Notes: a model not told the origin generated them from the letters alone. Numbered from the stretch's first letter, positions 1 through 7,728 are shown. The stretch: DNA of 64,000 nucleotides from an uncultured Prevotellaceae bacterium (GCA_902786565.1 CADACW010000006.1:1-64000); one strand, 5' to 3'. Numbers and translations are program-made.

Positions 1-42
1 TTTATCTCGGAGATAAGTGGCACTTATCTCTAAGGGGGGTAT
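1..42. repeat. REP-like palindromic cluster 1
   Basis: Two overlapping inverted repeats are visible: one centred at base 9 (arms TTATCTC/GAGATAA) and one at 10-30 whose 10-base arms GAGATAAGTG/CACTTATCTC flank one base. A G-tract follows (34-39), then an A-tract and GACAAA to about 92. The same layout recurs at 18021-18135 and, inverted, at 54177-54260. The cluster may begin left of the window. Likely a REP-type element; a role as bidirectional terminator is also possible. Confidence 0.75.
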
Positions 43-92
43 TTAGGCCGTTTGAAAAAAAACGACAAAGCAGCTCCTTTACCCCTCAACTC

Positions 93-458
93 CTTAGCCA
101 GAATTATTCACGGCAATTAAACTGAATGCCGCTAAGTCTTTCTTTTTCACGCGAATTACCATGAATTAACCACAAATTATTAATAAATAAAAATTAATGA
201 TTAATTCGCGATAAATTATTGGTAATTAGCGTTTTACAAAAAGAAATACATTTTCTATGAATAATTCAGGCTAGAGAATTTAAGAGTTTGGACGGTTCTT
301 TCTCTGCGTATGGCCGGAGGTGATGTCAAGTTTGGCCGGCCCTTTCTCAGAGAAAGCCCCGTTGTGTTTGGGAAAGCGATTTCCGTAATTGTTCTCAAAC
401 GGCGCGGCTGGTTAGGATTTTTATGTCAGATGATGGCCGATAATCCAAAATAAATTCG
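93..458. other. AT-rich spacer without a gene
   Basis: No coding sequence is supported here. Bases about 150-235 hold imperfect inverted AT-rich repeats built on AATTACC/GGTAATT and GCGAATTA/TAATTCGC. Bases 298-306 (CTTTCTCTG) and 348-356 (CAGAGAAAG) form a perfect 9-base inverted repeat around a 41-base loop that carries two GGCCGG copies. A structured RNA or operator is conceivable, but nothing identifies it. Confidence 0.4.
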
Positions 459-467
459 TAATTTTGC
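459..467 (+). promoter_or_regulatory. Bacteroidota -7 box, thioesterase operon
   Basis: TAATTTTGC matches the Bacteroidota RpoD -7 consensus TAnnTTTG and lies 22 bases before the ATG at 490, giving a short leader. Confidence 0.65.
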
Positions 468-489
468 ACCCGATCACAAACTGACGACT

Positions 490-903
490 ATGGACATAAA
501 GGAAATACTGAACCGCACCGACCGGTTTGCAGCCAACGCCGGATGCAGAATAACCGAAGTGGACGAGCACCACGCCGTTGCTGAGATGACGGTGACGGCC
601 CAACACCTGAACGGCGGACAGGTGTGTCAGGGCGGTGCCTTGTTCACCCTGGCCGACCTGGCCATTGCCGCCCTGATGAACCACAGCGGCCAGCTGACCT
701 TTGGCATCGGCAACAGCATCATGTTCGTTGCCAGCGCCAGGGAGGGCGATGTGCTGCGTGCCGAAGCCGTCGTTGTGGCGGCCCATCCCAAGATTCCCTC
801 GGTAGAAGTGCGGGTGACCAACCAGGAGGGGTGCCTCGTCTGCCACGTCACCGGCATGGGCTACCGAAAGGCGGCCCAACTGAGCGGCGAAGTGAAAAAG
901 TGA
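490..903 (+). CDS. PaaI-family hotdog thioesterase
   Basis: A 137-residue protein of the usual length for single hotdog-fold acyl-CoA thioesterases. The region around residues 45-60 (CQGGALFTLADLAIAA) matches the PaaI/YdiI active-site helix, with the GG followed by an LADLA stretch where the catalytic Asp is expected. It probably hydrolyses a small or aromatic acyl-CoA in the cytosol; the substrate cannot be read. The ATG at 490 is the first in frame after the promoter. Its TGA stop overlaps a possible GTG start of the next gene by four bases, which suggests a coupled operon with the Memo/AMMECR1 fusion. Confidence 0.85.
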   Translation: MDIKEILNRTDRFAANAGCRITEVDEHHAVAEMTVTAQHLNGGQVCQGGALFTLADLAIAALMNHSGQLTFGIGNSIMFVASAREGDVLRAEAVVVAAHPKIPSVEVRVTNQEGCLVCHVTGMGYRKAAQLSGEVKK

Positions 904-2414
904 AGACTGCGTGCAGGCGCAATGTGAATATGACGGCAATGACACTGACAGCAACCGTAGCGGCAATCATGATGATGAGTACATGCAACGGCCAGAAAAA
1001 GGAGCCCCTGGTGGTGAGGCCAGCCACGCAGGCAGGCCGGTTCTACACGGCCGATGCCAAGGCGCTGGCCCAAGAGGTGGATGGCTGTCTGGCCCTCCAC
1101 CGTGACGCCGCCATCTATGAAGGCCTGGCCGCACTGATAGTGCCTCATGCAGGCTATTGCTTCTCAGGCAGTGTGGCGGCTGCGGCCTATATGACTATCC
1201 CAAAGGACAAGCCGTATCGGCGGATATTCCTGCTGGGGCCGAGCCACCACGAATGGCTCGACGGGGCTTCGGTCAACACCGAGGCCGACTGCTATGCCAC
1301 GCCATTGGGCCAGGTGAGGGTGGACTGCCAGACGGCGCTGGCCCTGACACAGGCCGACAGCGTGTTTGCCTACCAGCCGAAAGCACACCACAGGGAGCAC
1401 TGCCTGGAGGTCCAGCTGCCCTTCTTGCAGAGACGGTTTGGGCAGGAGGCAGTGCCCCCCATCGTGCCGATCATCATCTCTACAAACGACTTTCAGAAAC
1501 TGAAGCGGATAGCCGAGGCGCTGAAGCCCTATCTGACCGACGATAACCTGTTCATCGTCAGCAGCGACTTCTCGCATTATCCCGACTATGAGGATGCCTG
1601 CGCCGTGGATGCCCTGACGGGCGAGGCTGTGGAGAGCGGCGATGCAGGGCAGTTCGTGGCCGCGCTGGAAGAGAACGCCCGCCGCGGCGTGCCCAATCTT
1701 GCCACGAGCGCCTGCGGACAGCAGGCCATTGCCACGCTGCTGCTGATGACCCACGGCACCTGTCAGGTGAAGCATCTGATGTATCAGAACTCGGGCGATG
1801 CCGACGACCATGACCGCAGTAGGGTGGTGGGCTATCATGCCTTTGCCCTGGTCCGTGGGGCATCGGCCGAGTTTGTGTTGACCACCGACGAGAAGCGGCT
1901 GCTGAAGGAGATGGCCCTGACGAGTATCAAGGATTCGCTGGAGGGCAGGCCGGCAGCCGTCGATTCGTCGCTCCTTGCGCGTCACCCTTCACTTCAGCGC
2001 AGGTGCGGTGCATTTGTCTCGCTGCATAAGCGCGGACGGCTGCGCGGCTGCATAGGCCACTTCGGCGACGACGTGCCCCTGCATCAGACAGTGGCCGAAA
2101 TGGCTCGTGCTGCCGCTTTTGAAGACCCGCGCTTTCCGCCGTTGACCCGCAGCGAATTGGCCGACATCGACATTGAAATCTCGGTGCTTACGCCCATGCG
2201 TCGCATACAGAGTCTGGACCAGTTTGAACTGCACCGCCATGGCATCTATATCCGCAAAGGCTCGCGCAGCGGAACCTATCTGCCCCAGGTGGCCGACGAG
2301 GTGAACTGGACCAAGGAGGAACTGGTCAGCCACTGTGCCCACGACAAGGCGGGCATCGGGTGGGATGGCTGGCGCCAGGCCGAGCTGTATGTCTACGAGG
2401 CAATAGTGTTCTGA
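900..2414 (+). CDS. AmmeMemoRadiSam system protein B-A fusion (Memo-AMMECR1), probable lipoprotein
   Basis: One chain carries a Memo-type domain (about residues 45-310: VPHAGYCFSG, LGPSHHEW, HREHCLEVQLPF, SSDFSHYP, the His residues of the Memo/dioxygenase-like site) followed by an AMMECR1 domain (about 325-500: LRGCIGHF, EDPRFPPL, EISVLTP). In many genomes these are separate genes A and B linked to a radical SAM gene; none is present here. Two starts are possible: GTG at 900, overlapping the upstream stop and giving a KTACRR n-region before a hydrophobic stretch ending in a lipobox-like MSTC; or ATG at 930, which has no positive n-region. I prefer 900. Export would be unusual for the family. 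The chemistry of the Memo/AMMECR1 pair is unknown. Confidence 0.8.
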   Translation: MKTACRRNVNMTAMTLTATVAAIMMMSTCNGQKKEPLVVRPATQAGRFYTADAKALAQEVDGCLALHRDAAIYEGLAALIVPHAGYCFSGSVAAAAYMTIPKDKPYRRIFLLGPSHHEWLDGASVNTEADCYATPLGQVRVDCQTALALTQADSVFAYQPKAHHREHCLEVQLPFLQRRFGQEAVPPIVPIIISTNDFQKLKRIAEALKPYLTDDNLFIVSSDFSHYPDYEDACAVDALTGEAVESGDAGQFVAALEENARRGVPNLATSACGQQAIATLLLMTHGTCQVKHLMYQNSGDADDHDRSRVVGYHAFALVRGASAEFVLTTDEKRLLKEMALTSIKDSLEGRPAAVDSSLLARHPSLQRRCGAFVSLHKRGRLRGCIGHFGDDVPLHQTVAEMARAAAFEDPRFPPLTRSELADIDIEISVLTPMRRIQSLDQFELHRHGIYIRKGSRSGTYLPQVADEVNWTKEELVSHCAHDKAGIGWDGWRQAELYVYEAIVF

Positions 2415-2450
2415 TGCTTCATTCGTCATTCCAACTATCATTTTTACGCT

Positions 2451-3227
2451 ATGGTATTCTATTTCTCTGGTACAGGCAATACGCGGTGGGCTGCACAGCA
2501 GTTGGCCGCAGCCACTGGCGAGCAGCTGCTGTTCATCCCCGACCAGCTGAACACTGCATGCCACTACACGCTGGCCGAAGGCGAGCGCATCGGCTTCTGT
2601 TTCCCCGTTCACGGATGGCAGCCGCCGCACATCGTCCGTGAGTTCATCGGCAGGATGGCCATTGCTGGGGCTGCTGGCCATTATGCCTACGCGCTGTGCA
2701 CCTGTGGCGACAGCACAGGCCTGGCGGTGAAGATGCTGGCAAGGCTGCTGGCAGACAAGGGCATCGCCCTGCAGAGCGTACAGTCGCTCATCATGCCTGA
2801 GAGCTATGTCTGCCTGCCCTTCATGTACACTGACACACCCGAGCGTGAGCGCGAGAAGATAGACCAGGCGCGGCTGGACCTGGCCGCCTTTGTCAAGGTG
2901 GTGGCCAACCGTCAGACGGGACACAGCCGGCTGAAGTTAGGCCTCACGCCCTGGACGTTCAGCCACGTCATTGGCGCTTACTTCAACCGCTGCATGATTA
3001 CCGACAAGAAGTTCACCGTCGACAGCGACGTGTGCATCCATTGCGGGCGGTGCGCCGCGGAGTGCCCCGTTGCCGACATCGAGTTCGACAACACACCCCG
3101 ATGGAAAAACAATGGCACCTGCACCTGCTGTCTCAGCTGCTACCACCATTGCCCCGTCCACGCCATCAATTATGGCACCATCACACGCAAGCGCGGACAG
3201 TACTATTTCGGCAAATCGTGGAAATAA
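2451..3227 (+). CDS. EFR1-type flavodoxin/2x[4Fe-4S] ferredoxin protein
   Basis: The N-terminus has a flavodoxin-like phosphate loop (YFSGTGNTRWAA, residues 4-15). The C-terminal third has two ferredoxin cluster motifs, CIHCGRCAAECPV and CTCCLSCYHHCPV, each CxxCxxCxxxCP. This is the domain order of the EFR1 family of cytosolic electron-transfer proteins. No membrane segment or signal is present. It lies 36 bases after the Memo/AMMECR1 fusion on the same strand, so it may supply electrons to something in that operon, but that is inference. Partner and redox direction are unknown. Confidence 0.85.
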   Translation: MVFYFSGTGNTRWAAQQLAAATGEQLLFIPDQLNTACHYTLAEGERIGFCFPVHGWQPPHIVREFIGRMAIAGAAGHYAYALCTCGDSTGLAVKMLARLLADKGIALQSVQSLIMPESYVCLPFMYTDTPEREREKIDQARLDLAAFVKVVANRQTGHSRLKLGLTPWTFSHVIGAYFNRCMITDKKFTVDSDVCIHCGRCAAECPVADIEFDNTPRWKNNGTCTCCLSCYHHCPVHAINYGTITRKRGQYYFGKSWK

Positions 3228-3236
3228 ATAGCTATA

Positions 3237-3290
3237 ATGGCAGAAGAAGAGAAGTGGCAATGGCACGAGCCGGGCAGAGCATGGCGAGGC
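3237..3290 (+). pseudogene. 5' remnant of a REP-associated (Y1) transposase gene, tentative
   Basis: The ATG at 3237 opens a short frame reading MAEEEKWQWHEPGRAWRG, which resembles the N-terminus I recall for Prevotella REP-associated tyrosine transposases (a WQWH.PGRAW.G start). After RG the similarity stops, the sequence passes directly into a hydrolase fragment, and the frame ends at a TGA four codons later. The catalytic HUH region is absent. The match rests on about 18 residues and memory alone. It fits the REP-like clusters elsewhere in the window. Confidence 0.4.
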
Positions 3291-3291
3291 A

Positions 3292-3456
3292 CATGGAGGC
3301 GGTGACACCTTCGTTCCAACAGCTATGGTGCGCAGACTTTATGATGCGAAACCAGACAAGAAAGAACTATGGATAGCAGAAGGTGCCGGACATGCGGAAT
3401 CGTATTTGAAGCATAGGGATAAATATATAAAATGTCTGAAAGATTTCTTAAAATGA
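3292..3456 (+). pseudogene. 3' remnant of an alpha/beta hydrolase gene (S33/YqkD-like)
   Basis: The frame from CAT at 3292 reads HGGGDTFVPTAM, later AEGAGHAESY and KCLKDFLK before a TGA at 3454-3456. These are the conserved C-terminal strands of YqkD-like alpha/beta hydrolases: the catalytic Asp in GDTFVP and the catalytic His in GAGHAES. The first two thirds, including the nucleophile serine, are missing. An internal ATG at 3325 would give a 43-residue peptide without the Asp. This is a deletion remnant, directly abutting the transposase-like remnant. Confidence 0.7.
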
Positions 3457-3489
3457 AACAAGAGAAAACGGTATTCAGCACCTTTTCAG

Positions 3490-3498
3490 TACCTTTGC
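3490..3498 (+). promoter_or_regulatory. Bacteroidota -7 box, flavin reductase operon
   Basis: TACCTTTGC fits the TAnnTTTG consensus and lies about 54 bases before the ATG at 3553. It gives the two following overlapping genes their own promoter, separate from the upstream remnants. Confidence 0.6.
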
Positions 3499-3552
3499 AA
3501 CATAGTTCATGAGAATGGTATGGAATATCTGTCAAACTAAACAAATACTAAT

Positions 3553-4194
3553 ATGAAAAAGATTGTCGTTATCGACGGAGGCCCACGAAAGAATTTCAAC
3601 ACGGCCTCGATGCTACAGAAGTTTGCTGAAGGTGCAGCCTCGGTGAGTGAACAGATAGAAGTGAAGACCGTCCGCCTATATGGTCTCGACTACAAGGGCT
3701 GTATGTCGTGTATGGCTTGTAAGATAAAGGGCAAAGCCTCGAATGTTTGCAAGTTCAAGGATGCACTCACTCCGGTATTGGAGGAAATAGCCCAGGCTGA
3801 TGGGCTGGTACTTGGCTCACCGATATACTTCGGAGACGTGACGGGCCAGATGCGTACCTTCCTGGAGCGGCTGGCATTTCCTTGGCTCTCGTACAATGAC
3901 TACAGCATGACTGCTCCAAAAAAGATGCCTGTACTGCTGATAGAAACGATGAACGGAACACCTGAAAGGAACAACAGCCAGGGATATGGCTCTATGGAGT
4001 ATTGCATCACAGCAGCACTTGGTCAGCCCGAACACCTCACCGCATACAACACTTATCAGGTGAAAAGCTACGACCGCTTTGAACTTGCAGGATTTTCCGA
4101 AGAAGCAAAGAGCAGGTGGCGTGACGAGCATTGGGAAGAGGATTTGCAAAAGGCCTTTGACGCAGGCAAACAAATGGCAGAACATATAATCTGA
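3553..4194 (+). CDS. NAD(P)H-dependent FMN reductase-family flavoprotein
   Basis: A 213-residue cytosolic protein beginning with the flavodoxin-like strand and loop KKIVVIDGGPRKNFNT (FMN phosphate binding). It has the cysteine patch GCMSCMACK with a further Cys before KFKDAL, and the motif LGSPIYFGDVTGQMRTFLER that is typical of the iron-sulfur flavoprotein/NADPH-dependent FMN reductase family. The Cys pattern could hold a [4Fe-4S] cluster. The substrate is unknown; quinone or nitro reduction and redox maintenance are common for the family. Base composition is more AT-rich than the surrounding core genes. Its stop overlaps the next ATG by one base. Confidence 0.8.
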   Translation: MKKIVVIDGGPRKNFNTASMLQKFAEGAASVSEQIEVKTVRLYGLDYKGCMSCMACKIKGKASNVCKFKDALTPVLEEIAQADGLVLGSPIYFGDVTGQMRTFLERLAFPWLSYNDYSMTAPKKMPVLLIETMNGTPERNNSQGYGSMEYCITAALGQPEHLTAYNTYQVKSYDRFELAGFSEEAKSRWRDEHWEEDLQKAFDAGKQMAEHII

Positions 4195-5486
4195 TGATGG
4201 ATAATCGGCAAGAGATATTTCCTATAGTAAACGAGAGGGGAGAGGTGTTAGGCTCTGCCACAAGAGGCGAGTGTCACAGCGGAACGAAACTGCTGCATCC
4301 TGTGGTGCATCTTCATGTGTTCAACTCTGAAGGCGACATCTATCTGCAAAGACGGCCAGACTGGAAAGACATACAGCCGGGGAAATGGGACACAGCCGTT
4401 GGAGGGCACATGGACTATGGTGAGACGCCAGAAGAGGCATTGCGCCGTGAAGTCCGTGAGGAATTAGGCATTACAGACTTCATTCCAGAGTCAGTAGACA
4501 AATATGTGTTTGACAGCAAGCGAGAGAGGGAGCTGGTCTATGTAAACAGAACTACCTACGATGGGGAGATTCGTCCGTCGGCGGAAGAACTGGACGGTGG
4601 CCGATTCTGGACGATGCAGGAGGTTCGTGAGGCTATGGGCAAAGACATACTGACCCCGAACTTTGAGAGTGAGTTTAGAAGATGCTTCGGAAGGGAATTG
4701 GGAATCAAGTATGCCCTCTTCTTCGACATCGACGGGACGCTGGTGAGCTTCAAGACACACGAGATTCCGGCATCCACCATCTTTGCTCTTACCCAAGCCA
4801 AGGCCAACGGTCATAAGGTCTTCATTTCTACAGGCCGTCCGCCGCTCATCATCACCAACCTTGGTGCCATCGAGCATCTGATAGACGGCTATGTGACCAT
4901 CAATGGAGCCTTATGCTTTGTCGGTAATGAAATAGTCAGGTGCAAGGCTATTCCCAAAGAGGCTGTAATGACTGTAGTGGAGGATGCACAGGAGAAGAAC
5001 TACGGACTGATTGTCGTAGGAGAGAAAGATGTGGCCGTACTTGACCCGCAGGGAGAGGTCGACAGAGTCTTTCGTGGGGAGATAGCCGTGGAAAATCTTG
5101 ATCTGGCAAAGCCTTTGGAGGTGGTTCTGCGACAAAGAGTCTTTCAGTTGACACCGTTCTTCCCAGAAGACTACGAGGGTGACTTGATGGAGCGTATTCC
5201 AAGCTGCACCTCCGGCCGATGGCATCCCGCATTTACGGACATTACGGCAAAAGGAGCGGACAAGGGAGAGGGAATCTTAACGTTGGCGGCTCACTTTGGG
5301 CTGAATCCCCAACATACAATGGCTTTTGGCGATGGTGGCAATGACATCTCCATGATAAAAGCAGCAGGTGTTGGCGTCGCTATGGGAAATGCGCTTGAAT
5401 CGTTGAAGCGAGAGGCAGACCACATCACTACAACCGTTGACGATGATGGCGTTATGAACGCTTTGCGGCATTTTTCATTGATATGA
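4194..5486 (+). CDS. Nudix hydrolase-Cof-type HAD phosphatase fusion
   Basis: Residues about 1-165 form an Idi/YfcD-like Nudix domain; the Nudix box begins at GHMDYGETPEEALRREV and continues REELGI, satisfying GX5EX7REUXEEXGU. Residues about 172-430 form a Cof-type HAD-IIB phosphatase: FFDIDGTLVS (nucleophile Asp), ISTGRPP, and GDGGNDISMIKAAGVGVAMG (metal-binding Asp). Both active sites look complete. Each half is of normal size for a stand-alone protein, so this is a true fusion and not an overlap. A two-step clean-up (diphosphate to monophosphate, then dephosphorylation) is plausible but inferred. It overlaps the upstream reductase gene (ATGA), so the two are probably co-translated. Confidence 0.85.
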   Translation: MMDNRQEIFPIVNERGEVLGSATRGECHSGTKLLHPVVHLHVFNSEGDIYLQRRPDWKDIQPGKWDTAVGGHMDYGETPEEALRREVREELGITDFIPESVDKYVFDSKRERELVYVNRTTYDGEIRPSAEELDGGRFWTMQEVREAMGKDILTPNFESEFRRCFGRELGIKYALFFDIDGTLVSFKTHEIPASTIFALTQAKANGHKVFISTGRPPLIITNLGAIEHLIDGYVTINGALCFVGNEIVRCKAIPKEAVMTVVEDAQEKNYGLIVVGEKDVAVLDPQGEVDRVFRGEIAVENLDLAKPLEVVLRQRVFQLTPFFPEDYEGDLMERIPSCTSGRWHPAFTDITAKGADKGEGILTLAAHFGLNPQHTMAFGDGGNDISMIKAAGVGVAMGNALESLKREADHITTTVDDDGVMNALRHFSLI

Positions 5487-5490
5487 GGCT

Positions 5491-5595
5491 ATGATAGAGA
5501 TACGAGAAGCAACATAGAACCAGGCAGCAGAGATAGCTGCCTTCCGGAAGAGGATGACATCGTTAGTGGCTCCCATCAAAATGCTTGTGCAATAA
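5491..5595 (+). pseudogene. possible GNAT acetyltransferase remnant
   Basis: Five bases after the Nudix-HAD stop, an ATG reads MIEIREAT, then an in-frame TAG (5515-5517), then NQAAEIAAFRKR before a TAA at 5593. MIEIREAT followed by AAEIAA resembles the first helix of GNAT N-acetyltransferases. No acetyl-CoA binding region follows. The call rests on about 20 residues and is weak. Confidence 0.25.
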
Positions 5596-5701
5596 AAAAT
5601 CGACATATAATTTGCAATTTTAGCAAATAATTTTTATCTTTACATTCGAATTTGCATAAAAAATGGAAGTCGAGAACATGCGAGAACTAAAGAACAAAAA
5701 G
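5596..5701. other. AT-rich spacer
   Basis: No gene is supported. A 79-codon frame starting at 5663 runs through the terminator and the tRNA-Ser complement and is spurious. Confidence 0.5.
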
Positions 5702-5729
5702 AAAACCCGCCGAAAATCAGCGGGTTTTT
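5702..5729 (-). terminator. Intrinsic terminator downstream of tRNA-Ser
   Basis: AACCCGC and GCGGGTT form a strong stem around CGAAAATCA; read on the minus strand it is followed by a T-rich stretch (5680-5701). It lies 76 bases beyond the 3' end of tRNA-Ser and would end that transcript. It also has T residues on the plus strand, so it could act both ways. Confidence 0.65.
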
Positions 5730-5740
5730 ACTTGGTTTTC

Positions 5741-5764
5741 GCGGAGAGAGCGAGATTCGAACTC
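5741..5764 (-). repeat. Duplicate of the tRNA-Ser 3' end (att-like)
   Basis: The 24 bases here are identical to 5804-5827, which cover the discriminator, acceptor 3' strand and T-arm of tRNA-Ser(GGA). The copies are 63 bases apart in direct orientation. A duplicated tRNA 3' end is what an integrase leaves (attL/attR), but here no integrase or cargo lies between them, so it would be a remnant. Confidence 0.55.
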
Positions 5765-5804
5765 ACAGCTTTCGCCTTTGTTCGCTTTGAACTCGCTCAT
5801 CCTG

Positions 5805-5892
5805 CGGAGAGAGCGAGATTCGAACTCGCGAACCGGTTTTGCCGGTCACACGCTTTCCAGGCGTGCCTCTTCAGCCACTCGAGCATCTCTCC
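5805..5892 (-). tRNA. tRNA-Ser(GGA)
   Basis: On the minus strand an 88-base class II cloverleaf is visible: acceptor GGAGAGA/TCTCTCC, D-arm CTCGAGTGGCTGAAGAG, anticodon loop with GGA inside GCCTGGAAAGC, a long variable arm (ACCGGCAAAACCGGT) and T-loop TTCGAAT. CCA is not encoded. Confidence 0.95.
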
Positions 5893-5908
5893 TTGCTGTT
5901 AAGCGGGT

Positions 5909-5917
5909 GCAAAGGTA
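5909..5917 (-). promoter_or_regulatory. Promoter -7 box of tRNA-Ser
   Basis: On the minus strand TACCTTTGC is followed by ACCCGC 16 bases before the mature tRNA. The same box-plus-ACCCGC arrangement stands before the tRNA cluster at 46797 and the tRNA at 27869, a shared tRNA promoter style. Confidence 0.7.
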
Positions 5918-6005
5918 TTAATTTTTCGCTTTATATCCGCATAACGGCTGATAATTTTATATTTATTTAAGTTTAAGCCACAACAGCGGGAACAGAAACT
6001 TCTGA

Positions 6006-7250
6006 TCACCAGCCAAGTTGGTCGAGACCGGCAGCCTTGTACCACTGCATCAGGCGGATATTCTCGTTCAGCTTGTCGATGCTGAAGGTAATGTTTTTAT
6101 AGCCCTTGATTGAAGCGGCATCCTGCGGAATATACATACCCAGTCCGCCGTAACGCTCTTCGGTGACAGTAAAGTCGCGGAATTCGTTTTCGTTGATGGC
6201 AGACTTGTAGTAAATATGGTTGGCCAGCCATACCGGTGCCATCTTACTGTAGACCACCGCACGGTTGAACACGCTCTTCCATTGCGCATACTCGTTCTCG
6301 CTGGCATAGCGCAGGATGAAGTCGTTCATGTCGAACTGGGTGTGGTCGAAATAGTAAATCAGTCCGCTGATGTCAGGTCTGCGTCCTCCGTTTTCCATCT
6401 GTGGCACGAAAGTGCCCAATACGGTGCGTGTGGCTTGGGCCAGGTTTTCCATTTCGCTGGTCTTCACTACTGCTATAGGCTCTTTGTAGCCTTGTGAAGT
6501 CTGGGCGAAATAAGCGTCTGCCACCGTCTGATAGAAAGTGCTGCTCTGGCTGAATAGGGCAGGGATGACAGTCTGATAGGGCGCCCCCACTCCGGGAATC
6601 TCGGCTGCAGAGGAAATGATATAGTCAGTGCACTGGCGCAATTCATAGGCAGACTCTACGCACAGGAACGCGCAGCAGTCGGCAAAGATAAAATCCAACT
6701 TAGGCAGCGTGGCCAGCACCTGGGCCATCTGTGGGATGTCCATCCACTTCACGCCACTGGTGTTGTCTACTCCGTATGCTCTGGTGTTGCGGCTGAAAGC
6801 CGGTGCCTGATTGCGAATGATCCAGCCGTCGGCGTGCCCCCAGAGCACCAGTCCGTAGCTCTCGGCCTCATAGTTGTCAATGGCCCATTTCATAGCCATC
6901 TTCAGCGTGGCGGGGTCGCCGGAGTTTAGTTCGCTGTCGAAAGTCTTCAGCCTGGTGGTGTCGCCGTTTTCCACCAACATAAGGTAAGGTTTCTGCTTGG
7001 TTGTGTTTTTGATGTTCTTGTCGACAAAGAGCAACAGTTTACAATCGCCCGCCACCTGCTTGCTGCCTTCAATCATCTCGCTGAGATCTTGGGCGGCAAA
7101 GTCAATCCTGGCGGAGTTCAGCGTCAGGCTGTTGTCGCCAGCCATATATACCAGGACGGTGCGGCTGTACTTGCCTTTTACCTTGTTGTCGTCGTGGTGG
7201 CAGGCTGTGAGCAACAATGCCCCCATGGCGATTAGCAATAGTTTTCTCAT
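6006..7250 (-). CDS. Clostripain-family (C11) cysteine peptidase, lipoprotein
   Basis: A 414-residue protein with a lipoprotein signal (MRKLLLIAMGALLLTAC, lipobox Cys 17). The catalytic dyad of family C11 is readable: His in LVLWGHADGW and Cys in FIFADCCAFLC, each at the end of a predicted beta strand. SSAAEIPGVGAPY matches the conserved region after the Cys. Such peptidases are abundant in gut Bacteroidales and cleave after basic residues; the lipid anchor would place this one at the cell envelope. It is four bases downstream of the cytidine deaminase gene and probably co-transcribed with it. Confidence 0.85.
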   Translation of the reverse strand: MRKLLLIAMGALLLTACHHDDNKVKGKYSRTVLVYMAGDNSLTLNSARIDFAAQDLSEMIEGSKQVAGDCKLLLFVDKNIKNTTKQKPYLMLVENGDTTRLKTFDSELNSGDPATLKMAMKWAIDNYEAESYGLVLWGHADGWIIRNQAPAFSRNTRAYGVDNTSGVKWMDIPQMAQVLATLPKLDFIFADCCAFLCVESAYELRQCTDYIISSAAEIPGVGAPYQTVIPALFSQSSTFYQTVADAYFAQTSQGYKEPIAVVKTSEMENLAQATRTVLGTFVPQMENGGRRPDISGLIYYFDHTQFDMNDFILRYASENEYAQWKSVFNRAVVYSKMAPVWLANHIYYKSAINENEFRDFTVTEERYGGLGMYIPQDAASIKGYKNITFSIDKLNENIRLMQWYKAAGLDQLGW

Positions 7251-7254
7251 CTGT

Positions 7255-7728
7255 TTAAAATTCTGTGAAAGAGAGTGGCATCAGGTTTCGGATGCCGTCA
7301 AGGACATAGATGCACCGCTTGCCATAGAGCAGGATGTGGATGGGATGGCCGAAGCGCTTCTCTGTCTCAATCATCACTTGCCGGCAAGTGCCGCAGGGCG
7401 AGACGGGGCCTTCGGTCAGTTCGCCGTTCTTGTCGCGTGCGGCAATGGCCAGCGTCTTCACGGGCTGGTCGGGGTAGTCGGCTCCTGCGGCGAAGATGGC
7501 CGTCCGCTCGGCACAAATGCCTGCGGGGAAAGCAGCGTTCTCCTGGTTGCAGCCCTTGACGACGGCTCCGTTGGCCAGTTTGACGCATGCCCCCACATGA
7601 AACTGAGAGTACCGTGCATAGGAATGTTGTGTGGCCTCAATTGCCTTGTCTACGATGTCGCGGTCTTCGGCTGTCAGATCTTCCATCTGGCACTCCTTGA
7701 TGTGGATTTTCAGCTCCAGGTCTTTCAT
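7255..7728 (-). CDS. cdd: Cytidine deaminase
   Basis: A 157-residue protein, slightly longer than the 130-140 of the tetrameric class because of an N-terminal extension of about 20 residues. The zinc site is intact: CAERTAIF (Cys and catalytic Glu) and PCGTCRQ (two Cys). It deaminates cytidine and deoxycytidine to uridine forms in pyrimidine salvage. It lies between rny upstream and the clostripain-type peptidase downstream, all minus strand with short gaps. Confidence 0.93.
   Translation of the reverse strand: MKDLELKIHIKECQMEDLTAEDRDIVDKAIEATQHSYARYSQFHVGACVKLANGAVVKGCNQENAAFPAGICAERTAIFAAGADYPDQPVKTLAIAARDKNGELTEGPVSPCGTCRQVMIETEKRFGHPIHILLYGKRCIYVLDGIRNLMPLSFTEF

Noticed and set aside
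5663-5902. 79-codon frame on the plus strand
   Set aside because: It reads through a terminator hairpin, the duplicated tRNA end and the complement of tRNA-Ser.
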